Source of the DNA: Acidobacteriota bacterium
Lineage (GTDB): Bacteria > Acidobacteriota > Terriglobia > Acidiferrales > UBA7541
Direction: 5' to 3'
NCBI GenBank assembly: GCA_003165465.1
Contig: PLUM01000014.1
Coordinates: forward strand, 1,999 to 65,998
DNA length: 64,000 bases
Each line of letters opens with the position of its first letter. The stretch's first letter is position 1. Below, piece by piece: positions 8,280-16,814 of this stretch. Position numbers and translations under genes: made by a program. Below the pieces are notes generated by a model. The model had not been told where the DNA came from. It saw nothing but the letters and a program-made list of their open reading frames with translations, and made no database searches.

Positions 8280-8753
8280 TCATTCCCAATTATTTTTCAA
8301 GAGCAATTCCTCAATCCGGTAAGCATGAAACATGTCGTGCATCGCCAAATGGCGAAACATGATGAAAACGGAATAGTGCGTGTACTCGCCATGCTCGGCA
8401 GTGCGTTGCCAATCATCCGGCGAAAGCGTCTTCAATCGCCCTATTAGCTCCTGCCGGTCGAGGGAAAAGCGCTGCATTTCGTCATCCAACTTCAACTTCA
8501 ACAGCGCCCCATCCTCTTCGTCCGGACTGGGGAAATAAGGAACTATGTGAGGTCTGGCATGACTCAGCATCAAATTCAGGCGCGCAATCATCACGGGATG
8601 GATGGTGGAAAGGTGGCAGGCATGTTCGTGGGCGGACCATTTCCCTGGCTTCGGGCGGCGCTTTAGGATTGCCTCCGGAACCTCGCGGATAAGAGGGAGA
8701 ATTATGTGTGGAGCGCGCTCCAGGGCGGAGATGACAACTCTGGAATTATCCAT
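8280..8753 (-). CDS. DinB-like four-helix-bundle protein
   Basis: A 157-residue protein of the DinB/YfiT superfamily, whose members are metal-binding helical bundles, some of which transfer thiols. The two expected His-bearing helices are visible: KWSAHEHACHLSTIH near residues 38-52 and MFRHLAMHDMFHAYRIEELL near the C-terminus, giving the usual three-His arrangement. The ATG at 8753 has AGAGAGG just upstream. It lies 45 bases upstream of pta on the same strand, so the two may be co-transcribed. The substrate is not predictable. Confidence 0.82.
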   Translation of the reverse strand: MDNSRVVISALERAPHIILPLIREVPEAILKRRPKPGKWSAHEHACHLSTIHPVMIARLNLMLSHARPHIVPYFPSPDEEDGALLKLKLDDEMQRFSLDRQELIGRLKTLSPDDWQRTAEHGEYTHYSVFIMFRHLAMHDMFHAYRIEELLLKNNWE

Positions 8754-8968
8754 GCGACCTCTCTAGCGAAACTTCGCTTTCAATTTACCATCCCCCGTTC
8801 CCGGTAGAATAACAGAGGAAAGCGTCGTATGTGAGGCCGGAGGGACCGTTCGCTCAAATGGCGATTCATCTGAACGGTTCAAGAATGGCCAAGAGGTTGC
8901 TGAAAGCGCTGAAGGTCGATGCCGGGGGTTCGAGGAAGGCGGAAGCCATTTGACACACAGGCAAGCCG

Positions 8969-10681
8969 CTAATTTTTGGATGCGCGCTGTTCCTGAACGT
9001 ATCGCTGCCGTATGCCGGCCTCGATTCGCATTTCTTCGTCGGCTTCCCTGGTGTGGCCTTGCCGGCTCAACGCTTGCGCGAGCAGGGAGTGATAGTTCAG
9101 GGTTTGCGGAGCGATCTGAATCGCCTCGCGCGCATGGTCCGCAGCTTCCTGGAATTCCGAACGCTTTAGTTCGATCCCCGTCATTTCGGATAACACAACC
9201 GCTCGAAGCGCCGTGGGGCTCGTGGACCAATGCAACGCCTTCGCGTATTCCGCCATGGCTTCGTCGTCCTGGCCAGTTTGAGCCAGCGCCGCGCCATAGC
9301 GTTCGTATGCACCCGGCGATTTTGGCAGCAGGTCGGTGACAATCTTGAACTCGCGCAGACCCTGCTCGTATCGTCCATACGACCACAACGCTTCCGCGTA
9401 ATAGCCATGCGCCAGGGTGTTCCTCGGAGCCACTTTCAGCGCGCTGGCATAAATGGCCGCATTGTCGCTGAATCTCGGAACTTGAAACACGGTATCCACA
9501 AGCAAGATCGCAAGAACCAGCGCGCTGACCAGGATGGATGCTTTTGTCGGCAGTCTCCGATCAGTCAGGAGCGCCGCCACGATCAGGCAAATGGGAACTG
9601 AAACCAGATACACTTGCCGGTCCTGGCCCCAGGCTGCACGCTCGAACGCATAGACGCCCAGCACGGGCGGCACAAAGAGAATCGCCGCCCACAACAGCTG
9701 CAATCGCACGCCGCTTCGATCCTGATATTGAATCCACAAATAAATCGCCGTCACCATCGCCAGGACAATTGCGGCGGCCTTCAAAACGGTCCACTCGGAA
9801 CCCCATTCCACGGGATAAAAAAAACTCAATCGGAACGGCCAGAAGAGATTGTGAAGATACAGAATCAGCACCAGAGGAATATCCAGGAGAGCGGCCCAGC
9901 GGCTCCCGCCCGGGCCTGGCCCGGTGTTGACGCCGAAGAGCAGCGTGCGTACCGCGACATAAGCGCCCACCACCGCGAAAAATGGCAGCGTCCAGAAAAA
10001 TTGTTTCCACCGTTGCCATGCGCCGGACGGAACCCCTGAAATAGACGGGCGCAGCGCCTCATACGCGACCAGCATCCATGGAATCATCCCGGCCGTTTCC
10101 TTCGACAACATGGCCATCGCCGCTGCAAGCACGGAACCCAGGAAATAGATGGGGGAGGCGCCTTCTTCGCGGAAGCGGAAATAAGCCAGAAACGCAATCA
10201 GCGAGAAGATGGTCACCAGGAGATCGGTCGAAGCCGTGACGTAGGCCACCGATTCCACGTGAATCGGATGAAAGGCAAAAAGCAAAGCGGCCAAAGCGGC
10301 GGTCCAAGGCTCTTTCAAGAGTTTGATGCCGAGTTGATAGACGAGAATCGTTGCCGCGATATGCAGAAGGATCGACGTGAGATGCCACCAGGGCAGCACC
10401 GATCCGAACAACTGCGCGTTCAGCATTTGCCACAGCCTGTAAACGGGCCGGTAATGAACCGTCATGAATTCCACTGGAAACATGGAGCTGACCGGCGGAG
10501 AAATAGGATTCACGAACAGCGTTTTCCAATTCCGCCACGATGCGATCGTTTCATCCATCAGTATCAGCGGTATGTCATCGAGGATGAAGTCGTACCGAAT
10601 GTCCTGGAGGTAGGCGATTGCCGCAAGAAATACACCGACCAGGACGATGCGATCGGGAGTGATGCGCGATTGCGTGGGCAT
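8969..10681 (-). CDS. TMTC-like polytopic membrane protein with C-terminal TPRs (copy 1)
   Basis: About 570 residues from the ATG at 10681 (MPTQSRITPDR). The N-terminal two-thirds holds about ten membrane segments and the GT-C-type early loop signature DFILDDIPLI (acidic pair after TM1) plus FHPIHVESVAYVTASTDLL, as in TMTC/O-mannosyltransferase-like proteins that use lipid-linked sugars. The C-terminal third has TPR units (YAEALWSYGRYEQGLREF; YERYGAALAQTGQDDEAMAEYAKAL; YHSLLAQALSRQGHTREADEEM). An in-frame extension upstream to 10801 is possible, but the paralogue at 10822 aligns from the same Met (ILEV-M versus ILDV-M). It is a tandem duplicate of its neighbour. A role in protein O-glycosylation is inferred. 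Confidence 0.8.
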   Translation of the reverse strand: MPTQSRITPDRIVLVGVFLAAIAYLQDIRYDFILDDIPLILMDETIASWRNWKTLFVNPISPPVSSMFPVEFMTVHYRPVYRLWQMLNAQLFGSVLPWWHLTSILLHIAATILVYQLGIKLLKEPWTAALAALLFAFHPIHVESVAYVTASTDLLVTIFSLIAFLAYFRFREEGASPIYFLGSVLAAAMAMLSKETAGMIPWMLVAYEALRPSISGVPSGAWQRWKQFFWTLPFFAVVGAYVAVRTLLFGVNTGPGPGGSRWAALLDIPLVLILYLHNLFWPFRLSFFYPVEWGSEWTVLKAAAIVLAMVTAIYLWIQYQDRSGVRLQLLWAAILFVPPVLGVYAFERAAWGQDRQVYLVSVPICLIVAALLTDRRLPTKASILVSALVLAILLVDTVFQVPRFSDNAAIYASALKVAPRNTLAHGYYAEALWSYGRYEQGLREFKIVTDLLPKSPGAYERYGAALAQTGQDDEAMAEYAKALHWSTSPTALRAVVLSEMTGIELKRSEFQEAADHAREAIQIAPQTLNYHSLLAQALSRQGHTREADEEMRIEAGIRQRYVQEQRASKN

Positions 10682-10821
10682 GACTTCTAAAATTATACGG
10701 CTGAGCCAATGCGGATATTTTAGTTCGCGACGATCCTGAGCGTGTGAGTTACTACGCAGCCCACGAGGCATGGCTCTTCGACCGATGAAAGTGGAATCCA
10801 TTTCGCCAGAAAGGCAAGCCG

Positions 10822-12558
10822 CTAATTCCTCGAAGCTTGCTCATCTCGAAGGAATTGTTGCCGAATATCGGCCTCGACCTGCATTGCTTTGGCCGCCTCA
10901 TTGGCGTTGCCCTCGCGGCTCAGCGCCTGCGCCAGCAAGGAGTGATAGTTCAGGGCCTGCGGGGAAATCTGAATCGCCTCACGCAAGTGGTCCGCGGCTT
11001 TCGGGAATTCCGAGCGCTTTAGCTCGATCTGCGCCATTTCGTACAATAGATATGCGCGGAATGGCGTTGGGAGCGAAGACCTTTGCAATGCCTTCGTGAA
11101 TTCCGCCATGGCCTCGTCATTGCGGCCAATCTCGGCAAGCGCCGCGCCATAGCGTTCGTATGTCGTCCATAATGTTGGCGACAACTCGGTGTTGATCTTG
11201 AACTCGCGAAGCCCCTCCTCGTGACGCCCATACGCCCACAACGCTTCCGCGTAATACTTATGCACGAGAACACTGCGCGGCGCCACTTTCAGCGCGCTTT
11301 CGTAAATCGTGATGTTATCGGCGAATCGCGGCACTTGAACCGCCGTGTCGATCAGCAGAATCGCCAGTACCAGCGAACTCACCATGACGGATGCCTTTAC
11401 CGGAAATTTTGGATCGGTCAGGAGGGCTGCAACGATAAAGCAAATGGGAACCGAGACCAGATACATGTGCCGGTCGTGAACCCAATCGTCGTGCAGGAAC
11501 ACATATACACCAAGAACGGGCGGGGCAAAAAGAATCGCCGACCATAAAAGCTGCAATCGCACACCACGCCGATCTCGATAGCGATTCCACAGGATGATCG
11601 CCGCCAGCAGCGCAAGGACGGCTGCGGCGCCTTTTAATAGCGTCCATTGCGTGCTCCATTCCGTGGGATAAAAAAAACTCAATCGGAATGGCCAGAAGAG
11701 ATTGTAGAGGTACACGACGAACACGAGAGGAGTGTCGAGGAGAGCGGCCAGGCGGCTGCCTCCCGGCCCTGGCCCGGCGTTCGGGCCGAACAGCAGCGTG
11801 CGCACCGCGAGATACGCGCCCACGACCGCGAAAAAGGGCAACGTCCAGACAAATCGCATCCTTCTTTCCCGAGGACTTTCCCGAGGGCTCTCCCGAGGGC
11901 TTTCCCGCGTGCCGGACGGAACTTCACGCAACGCCTCATACGCGACCAGCAACCAGGGAAGCATCACGGCCGTTTCCTTCGACCACATGGCCAGCGCCGC
12001 CGCAAGCACGGAAGCGATGAAATAGATGGGAGAAGCGCTCTCCTCACGGAATCGCAAATAGGCCAGCAAGGAAATCATGGCGAAGATCGCAACCAGGAGA
12101 TCGCTCGAAGCCGTGACGTAAGCCACCGATTCCGCGTGAATCGGGTGGAAGACGAAGAGCAGCGCCGCCAGGACCGCGGTCCAGCGCTCTTTCAATACCT
12201 TGACGCCGAGTTGATACACGAGAAGCGTTGCGCCCATATGCAGCAGCAAGGAGGTGAGATGCCACCAGGGCAGCACCGATCCGAACAACTGCTGGTTCAG
12301 CATTTGCCACAGTCTGTAAACGGGGCGATAGTGTATCGCCGCCAGCTTCACGGGGATCGCGGGATTCTTTACGGTGAAAATATCCGTTACGAATATCGTT
12401 TTCCAATTCCGCCACGATGCAATCGTTCCATTCGCCAGAATGAGTAACACGTCATCCAAAATAAAGTCGTACCGGATATCCTGGATATAGGCGAGCGCCG
12501 CCAGGAATGCGCCTGCCAGGACAGCTCGATCGGGAGTCATGCGCGATTTGAATGGCAT
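10822..12558 (-). CDS. TMTC-like polytopic membrane protein with C-terminal TPRs (copy 2)
   Basis: About 578 residues from the ATG at 12558 (MPFKSRMTPDR). It is closely similar to copy 1 over the whole length: DFILDDVLLILANGTIASWRNWKT, HYRPVYRLWQMLN, FHPIHAESVAYVTASSDLL, GPNAGPGPGG, then the TPR block YYAEALWAYGRHEEGLREF and YERYGAALAEIGRNDEAMAE (each quoted in part). The acidic pair in the first loop is kept. It differs by an insertion of three ESPR units in a loop after the conserved WSKETAVMLPWLLVAYEAL. An in-frame upstream extension to 12657 exists but is not shared by copy 1. The two genes are 140 bases apart on the same strand. The acceptor is unknown. Confidence 0.8.
   Translation of the reverse strand: MPFKSRMTPDRAVLAGAFLAALAYIQDIRYDFILDDVLLILANGTIASWRNWKTIFVTDIFTVKNPAIPVKLAAIHYRPVYRLWQMLNQQLFGSVLPWWHLTSLLLHMGATLLVYQLGVKVLKERWTAVLAALLFVFHPIHAESVAYVTASSDLLVAIFAMISLLAYLRFREESASPIYFIASVLAAALAMWSKETAVMLPWLLVAYEALREVPSGTRESPRESPRESPRERRMRFVWTLPFFAVVGAYLAVRTLLFGPNAGPGPGGSRLAALLDTPLVFVVYLYNLFWPFRLSFFYPTEWSTQWTLLKGAAAVLALLAAIILWNRYRDRRGVRLQLLWSAILFAPPVLGVYVFLHDDWVHDRHMYLVSVPICFIVAALLTDPKFPVKASVMVSSLVLAILLIDTAVQVPRFADNITIYESALKVAPRSVLVHKYYAEALWAYGRHEEGLREFKINTELSPTLWTTYERYGAALAEIGRNDEAMAEFTKALQRSSLPTPFRAYLLYEMAQIELKRSEFPKAADHLREAIQISPQALNYHSLLAQALSREGNANEAAKAMQVEADIRQQFLRDEQASRN
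11866..11907. repeat. In-frame 12-bp tandem repeat inside TMTC copy 2
   Basis: Three and a half units of the type TTCCCGAGGGCT on the plus strand, read on the minus strand as repeated ESPR. Copy 1 has an unrelated short sequence (GAWQRWKQ) in this loop. A 12-base unit keeps the frame, so copy number can change without breaking the protein. Confidence 0.85.
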
Positions 12559-12811
12559 AACATCCAAAATTGTACTGTTGCGCCAAAGTGAATGCGTATT
12601 TTTTGCGGCAACCCTAATCTTATGAGTCAATACATTGAGCCCTAAGCAAACCTGCATGGCTCATACGCCGAGATTAGTGTACCCTTGGGAGGAAATTCCC
12701 CCGCGACATGCGGGCCGTACTTGGCTGGACCCTGTTCCAGCGCGAATCCGATCGTTAATTCTCAAATGAACGATGCGAATGAATCCTTTGGCGGAACGAG
12801 GAGTGAATCAC

Positions 12812-13348
12812 ATGAAAACGAGCGCAAACCATTCGGCGGCAAGGAATCCGAGACTGTTTCTGGCGGTGTTCATTCTTCTCCTGGCAACGCCGCTGGCGAC
12901 CGGCATTGCCCGCGCGGCGGCTGACGACACCGCGAACGGCGCGGAAGATACGGCCGTGAAGCAGGTCGTCGCCGGATTCAGCGATGGCTGGAACACGCAT
13001 GACGCCCATGCCATGTGCGCGTCGCTGGCGGATGATGTGCAGTGGGTCAACTGGCGTGGCGAACCGCTCGGCACGCGGCAGGCGGTCGAGGACGAGCACG
13101 CCAAGCTCTTTGCCGATCTCTACAAAAATACGCGCCGCACCGATGCGGTGAAAACCATCCGCTACCTCAGCGCCGATCTGGCGGTGGTGGACGATTACTG
13201 GACCATGACCGGCGCGCGAAAACGCGATGGGTCCGACTGGCCATACCGCGCGGGCTATTCCAATTTTGTGATGGCCAAGCGCAATGGGCGCTGGATCGTG
13301 ATCGTTTCCCACACGGCCGATTTCAATGCCCAGGCCCCTGCCAAGTAA
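12812..13348 (+). CDS. Secreted SnoaL/DUF4440-like protein
   Basis: A 178-residue exported protein of the NTF2-like superfamily. The start is the ATG at 12812 (MKTSANHS), with GAGGAG about 9 bases upstream; the in-frame ATG at 12773 lacks one. A signal peptide (LFLAVFILLLATPLATGIARA) ends near residue 37. The fold segments are typical of SgcJ/EcaC-type proteins: VVAGFSDGWNTHDAHAMCA (helix 1), LADDVQWVNWRGEPLGTRQA, and the C-terminal strands FVMAKRNGRWIVIVSHTADF. These proteins bind small molecules; no specific substrate can be given. Confidence 0.82.
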   Translation: MKTSANHSAARNPRLFLAVFILLLATPLATGIARAAADDTANGAEDTAVKQVVAGFSDGWNTHDAHAMCASLADDVQWVNWRGEPLGTRQAVEDEHAKLFADLYKNTRRTDAVKTIRYLSADLAVVDDYWTMTGARKRDGSDWPYRAGYSNFVMAKRNGRWIVIVSHTADFNAQAPAK

Positions 13349-13361
13349 CCGGCAGAAGACA

Positions 13362-13445
13362 AGTGGCCCAGGCTTCAGCCTGTGTTCTTTTGATTTTCGC
13401 TTACCGCAAATCAAAACCACACAGGCTGAAGCCTGTGCTACTGAA
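13362..13445. repeat. REP pair, copy 4
   Basis: Left arm GGCCCAGGCTTCAGCCTGTG followed by TTCTTTTGA; right arm CACAGGCTGAAGCCTGTGCT, with AATCAAAAC before it. It lies between the convergent ends of the SnoaL-like gene and the deacetylase gene. Confidence 0.87.
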
Positions 13446-13484
13446 AAGCGGCCGTCTGGTCTGCCTTCTATCCGTCAACGATAA

Positions 13485-14357
13485 TTATTTCCTGGCCTTC
13501 AGGTACCAATCGAGAATTTCCTCTCCGGTCCAATGCAACACGCCATCGAATTTTGCGATGTACTCGTAGATTGCTTCGAGGTACTTGATGCGCGAGGGCT
13601 GGCCGCTCAGGTACGGATGAATGGCGATGGCCATGATCTTCGGCCGGGTTGCGCCTTCCTCGTACAGGCGATCAAACGTATCTTTGCACTTCTGCGTCCA
13701 GTAGGGCGCTTCGTGGTACTGCACGGCCATAACCGGGATGTCGTTGGTCTCGAGCGAGTACGGCAGCGTGTACAAGGGGCCGTGCTTGGTCGCGATCTCG
13801 GCCGGCTCGTCGTCCCAGGCCCAATCGCAAATATACTTGATGCCCGCGGCTTTCAGGTGGTCGGGCGTATCGTACGTTTCGGTCAAGCCGGGGCCCATCC
13901 AGCCGATGGGCGGCTTGCCGGTAAATTCGCGAATAGTTTTCACCGAACGCTCGATCATCGCCATCGGATCGGGTTCGCTGTGCATTGGGCGCTGATCGAA
14001 ACTATGGCCCATGAATTCCCAGCCCGCATCCTTGCAGGCTTGCGCCACGCGCGGATAATCGAGACACACGCGCGCGTTGATCGAAAGCGATGGCCGAATT
14101 TTCAGGCGCTCATAGAGCGAGTGGAATCGCCAGAAGCCAACCCTCATGCCGTATTCGTGCCAGCTCCAGTTGGGCACGTCGGGAAGCGTGGTCACGCCGG
14201 TGGGCGGCACGAGCACCTGCCGGGGCATGGCGCGCGCAATGTCCCACACTTCGACGTTCACGATGGTCCAGATGACAATGCGCTTGCCGTTGGGCAAGTG
14301 CAACTTCGGCCGGTCGACAATGGCCGAGTACTTCGCACGTTCACAGGGGAGCGTCAT
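13485..14357 (-). CDS. Polysaccharide deacetylase (NodB/PuuE-like)
   Basis: About 290 residues from the ATG at 14357 (MTLPCERAKY); a TTG at 14417 would add 20 residues of poor character. The protein fits the PuuE/allantoinase-like branch of the NodB fold: GKRIVIWTIVNVEVWD (strand 1), WHEYGMRVGFWRF, SINARVCLDYPRVAQAC, EFMGHSFDQRPMH (metal His), the PIGWMGPGLTETYDTPDHL turn, then ICDWAWDDEPAEI and IAIHPYLSGQPSRIKYLE near the end (second-half metal and base residues). No signal peptide, so cytoplasmic. Substrates of this branch range from N-acyl sugars to allantoin or ureides, so the reaction is not fixed. Confidence 0.83.
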   Translation of the reverse strand: MTLPCERAKYSAIVDRPKLHLPNGKRIVIWTIVNVEVWDIARAMPRQVLVPPTGVTTLPDVPNWSWHEYGMRVGFWRFHSLYERLKIRPSLSINARVCLDYPRVAQACKDAGWEFMGHSFDQRPMHSEPDPMAMIERSVKTIREFTGKPPIGWMGPGLTETYDTPDHLKAAGIKYICDWAWDDEPAEIATKHGPLYTLPYSLETNDIPVMAVQYHEAPYWTQKCKDTFDRLYEEGATRPKIMAIAIHPYLSGQPSRIKYLEAIYEYIAKFDGVLHWTGEEILDWYLKARK

Positions 14358-14636
14358 GGGAAACACCGCCTTCCAGGGATTCGAATTCGCATTGCGCGTC
14401 GGCGTCCGAAGCGCCAAAATGCATTGGAAATCTGTAGCAGGCGCGTTCGTCCCGTGTCAATGATGAATACGCGCGATCAAGATAGGCGATCGACCGTCTG
14501 ACGGTCCGGCGCGTAATCTTGGCGTATATTCCGTGAAGGATGATTGTGTTTTTGCCTGAAACCGGTGCATGATTGTCCGCGTCTTAACAGCGGGTTGTAA
14601 CCAACAATATTAAAAACTGAAAACGAGGTGGCTCCT

Positions 14637-15740
14637 ATGTTGGCACGTCGCGTTCCAAGTGTGTTGTACTGGGCCTGCGTTCTTGTCTTTGCGCTTTCGA
14701 TTGTTTCTCCCACGGTCTTTCATGCCGCGCCTCAGGATGCGGGCTATCGCGTCCTCAGAACCATACATCTTGGAGGCGAAGGCGGCTGGGACTACGTGAC
14801 CGTGGATTCGGCTGCACGCCGTGTCTACATTCCTCGCAGCACGCACATCCTGGTGCTTGACGCGGATTCGGGAAAACTGATTGGCGATATCCAGGGAATG
14901 AACGGGCTGCATGGCGTGGCCGTGGCGCCTGAGTTCAACCGCGGATTTGCAACCGGCAACAAGACGGAGGAGGAAGGCACCGTCTACATTTTCGATTTGA
15001 AGACGCTAACCCTGACCTCGGCAATCAAGTCGAATAGCGTCGATACCGACTCCCTCATTTACGACCCCTCGACCAAGCACGTCTATGTCAACAACGGCGA
15101 CGGAATGAACTTGACCGTGGTGGACGCGGCGACGGCGAAAGTTGTCGGCACGATGCCGTTTAAAGCCAACCCGGAAGCGGCGGCAGCCGACGGCAAGGGA
15201 AGCATCTTTCAGGACTTCGAAGATAAAGGCCAGGTGATGGAATACGACGCGAAGACGCTGACCGTCAAGAACAAGTACTCGACCGCGCCGTGCGATACTC
15301 CGGTTGCCCTGGCGATGGACACGGCTCACCGCCGGCTCTATATCGGTTGCCGGGGCAAGGGTGGCGCGGCTCCGGGTGTGTTGGTGGTCATGAACGCGGA
15401 TAATGGCAAGGTGGTCGCGTCGATGCCCATCGCCATTGGAGCGGACGGCGATGTTTTCGACCCGGAGACCGGCAATGTGTACGTGACTTGCCGTGACAGC
15501 GGAGACGGCAAGAGTGGCGCAACCTACATCTTCCACGCGGATTCACCCGACAAGATCAGTTTGGTCGCGACCGTCAAAACCATCTACGGCGCCCGCACCG
15601 TGGCTCTCGATTCGAAGACCCACCACGTCTTTTCCATAGGAACTGAGCAAAACGATCCCGTGCCGGCCACGGCCAAGAACCCGAATCCCCGCCCGAAGCC
15701 GGTGCTCAGCACATTTCAACTTTTGGAGATCGGAAAATAG
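14637..15740 (+). CDS. Secreted YncE-like beta-propeller protein
   Basis: A 367-residue exported seven-bladed propeller protein. The start is the ATG at 14637 (MLARRVPSVLY), with GAGGTGG 6 bases upstream. A signal peptide (VLYWACVLVFALSIVSPTVFHA) ends near residue 31. Blades are marked by repeated strands such as DYVTVDSAARRVYIPRSTHI, GVAVAPEFNRGFATGN, DSLIYDPSTKHVYVNNGDG, ALAMDTAHRRLYIGCRGKGG, DVFDPETGNVYVTCRDSGDG and TVALDSKTHHVFSIG. Such proteins are common in Acidobacteriota and may bind ligands or nucleic acid; the role is unknown. Confidence 0.83.
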   Translation: MLARRVPSVLYWACVLVFALSIVSPTVFHAAPQDAGYRVLRTIHLGGEGGWDYVTVDSAARRVYIPRSTHILVLDADSGKLIGDIQGMNGLHGVAVAPEFNRGFATGNKTEEEGTVYIFDLKTLTLTSAIKSNSVDTDSLIYDPSTKHVYVNNGDGMNLTVVDAATAKVVGTMPFKANPEAAAADGKGSIFQDFEDKGQVMEYDAKTLTVKNKYSTAPCDTPVALAMDTAHRRLYIGCRGKGGAAPGVLVVMNADNGKVVASMPIAIGADGDVFDPETGNVYVTCRDSGDGKSGATYIFHADSPDKISLVATVKTIYGARTVALDSKTHHVFSIGTEQNDPVPATAKNPNPRPKPVLSTFQLLEIGK

Positions 15741-15793
15741 GCGGCGCTTTTTCTTCAAACAGTTCTCGGAGTGATTATCGGAGTGATTATGTG

Positions 15794-15826
15794 TGGTAGC
15801 GCGGGCTTCAGCCTGCGCCACTAAGA
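15794..15826. repeat. Single REP arm, copy 5
   Basis: GTAGCGCGGGCTTCAGCCTG followed by CGCCAC: one hairpin arm of the REP family with the core changed to GCGGGCTTCAGCCTGCG-type pairing. No second arm is present. It is preceded by a direct repeat of GGAGTGATTAT (15768-15789). Confidence 0.75.
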
Positions 15827-15870
15827 CATGTGGAATAAAATATTTTCGTGAAAATGGAGCGGAAAACAAT

Positions 15871-16518
15871 ATGAAAAAACAAACGAAGTTGTTTCGTGCG
15901 GCAGCGATCCTGGCGGTGGCCGCGGCGGCACTCGCACTCGGAAACGCGAAAGCCTGGGCCCAGGGCGCCACGGCCGCCCCATTCAGCAAAGTGACGGTCT
16001 CCGATGACGTCGCCAAGCGCACCTTGATGAAGGCTGTGATCAACGCCGATGCTGCCAGGGCCATCGTCGACTCCTGCATCGAATGGCAGAAGGCGCAGCC
16101 CGGAAACGTCTCGGTCGTCGTTTTTGTGCTCTCGCCCACGGGCGAGATCATCGACTCCCACAAGATGGACGGCGTGCTGCCGATCGGCGTGGAGACTGGC
16201 TTGATGAAGGCCAAGACGGCTCTGTACGCGCGAGCGTCATCGGCCACCGTCGCACAGCGATTTAACACCGTCGATGCCCGGCTGATTCGCCTGGACCTCG
16301 GCAAAGAGCAGGGTTTGGCCTACTACTTCGTCCCGGGCGGTCTGCCGATCGTGGTCGATAACCAGCTCATCGGCGCGGTTGGAGTCGGCGGCGGCAATGC
16401 GGACGAGCAGTGCGCCTACCAGGCGCTCCAGAAGGTGCTTGGACCGCAGCCTCCGCTGGCGCAGGCTACTCCTCCTTCGGCCCCGGCCTCCATGCCAGCG
16501 CCGCAGCTGCAACGATAG
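15871..16518 (+). CDS. Secreted GlcG/HbpS-family (DUF336-like) protein
   Basis: A 215-residue exported protein. The start is the ATG at 15871 (MKKQTKLFRA), with GGAG about 12 bases upstream; the upstream in-frame codons come from a REP arm. A signal peptide (AAAILAVAAAALALGNAKAWA) ends near residue 31. The family features are MKAVINADAARAIVDSCIEW (helix), VVVFVLSPTGEIIDSHKMDG (strand with the ligand loop), MKAKTALYARASSATVAQRF and the Gly-rich end LIGAVGVGGGNADEQCAYQAL. The family includes heme- and cob(II)alamin-binding members. A Pro/Ala-rich tail (residues about 193-215) is extra. Confidence 0.85.
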   Translation: MKKQTKLFRAAAILAVAAAALALGNAKAWAQGATAAPFSKVTVSDDVAKRTLMKAVINADAARAIVDSCIEWQKAQPGNVSVVVFVLSPTGEIIDSHKMDGVLPIGVETGLMKAKTALYARASSATVAQRFNTVDARLIRLDLGKEQGLAYYFVPGGLPIVVDNQLIGAVGVGGGNADEQCAYQALQKVLGPQPPLAQATPPSAPASMPAPQLQR

Positions 16519-16814
16519 CGCATAACCAGCGCACGCGTGGGGCTGCCACTGCTGGCAGCCCCATGCAGGAAGGTTTAGCCCGTTCGGTTGGTTGTATCCG
16601 TCAGTTCAAATTGGCGCCTGGGGCTAAAGGCCTGCGTTTTAGCGCAAATCAGACCCTGTAGCTCCCGTTCCTCTGAAACCGGGCTTTGTACTTTGAAAAC
16701 CTTCAGGTAAGATGGTTAGTGCGAGCCTGGAAATTCATATTTTTCTCTGCTGGAGCAAAAGGCCGTAGTCTGTCATCCTATTTCGGAACCTAAATTCCCC
16801 CGGGATAAAAACAA
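16519..16814. other. Intergenic region with a perfect hairpin, no gene seen
   Basis: The 296 bases between the GlcG-like gene and the PHP gene hold a perfect 10-bp stem, GGGGCTGCCA-CTGC-TGGCAGCCCC, at 16539-16562. It lacks a following T run, so it is not a classic intrinsic terminator. A GGGGCTAAAGGCC / TTTTAGCGC motif follows at about 16620-16645. Short in-frame stretches here have no family features. Confidence 0.6.
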
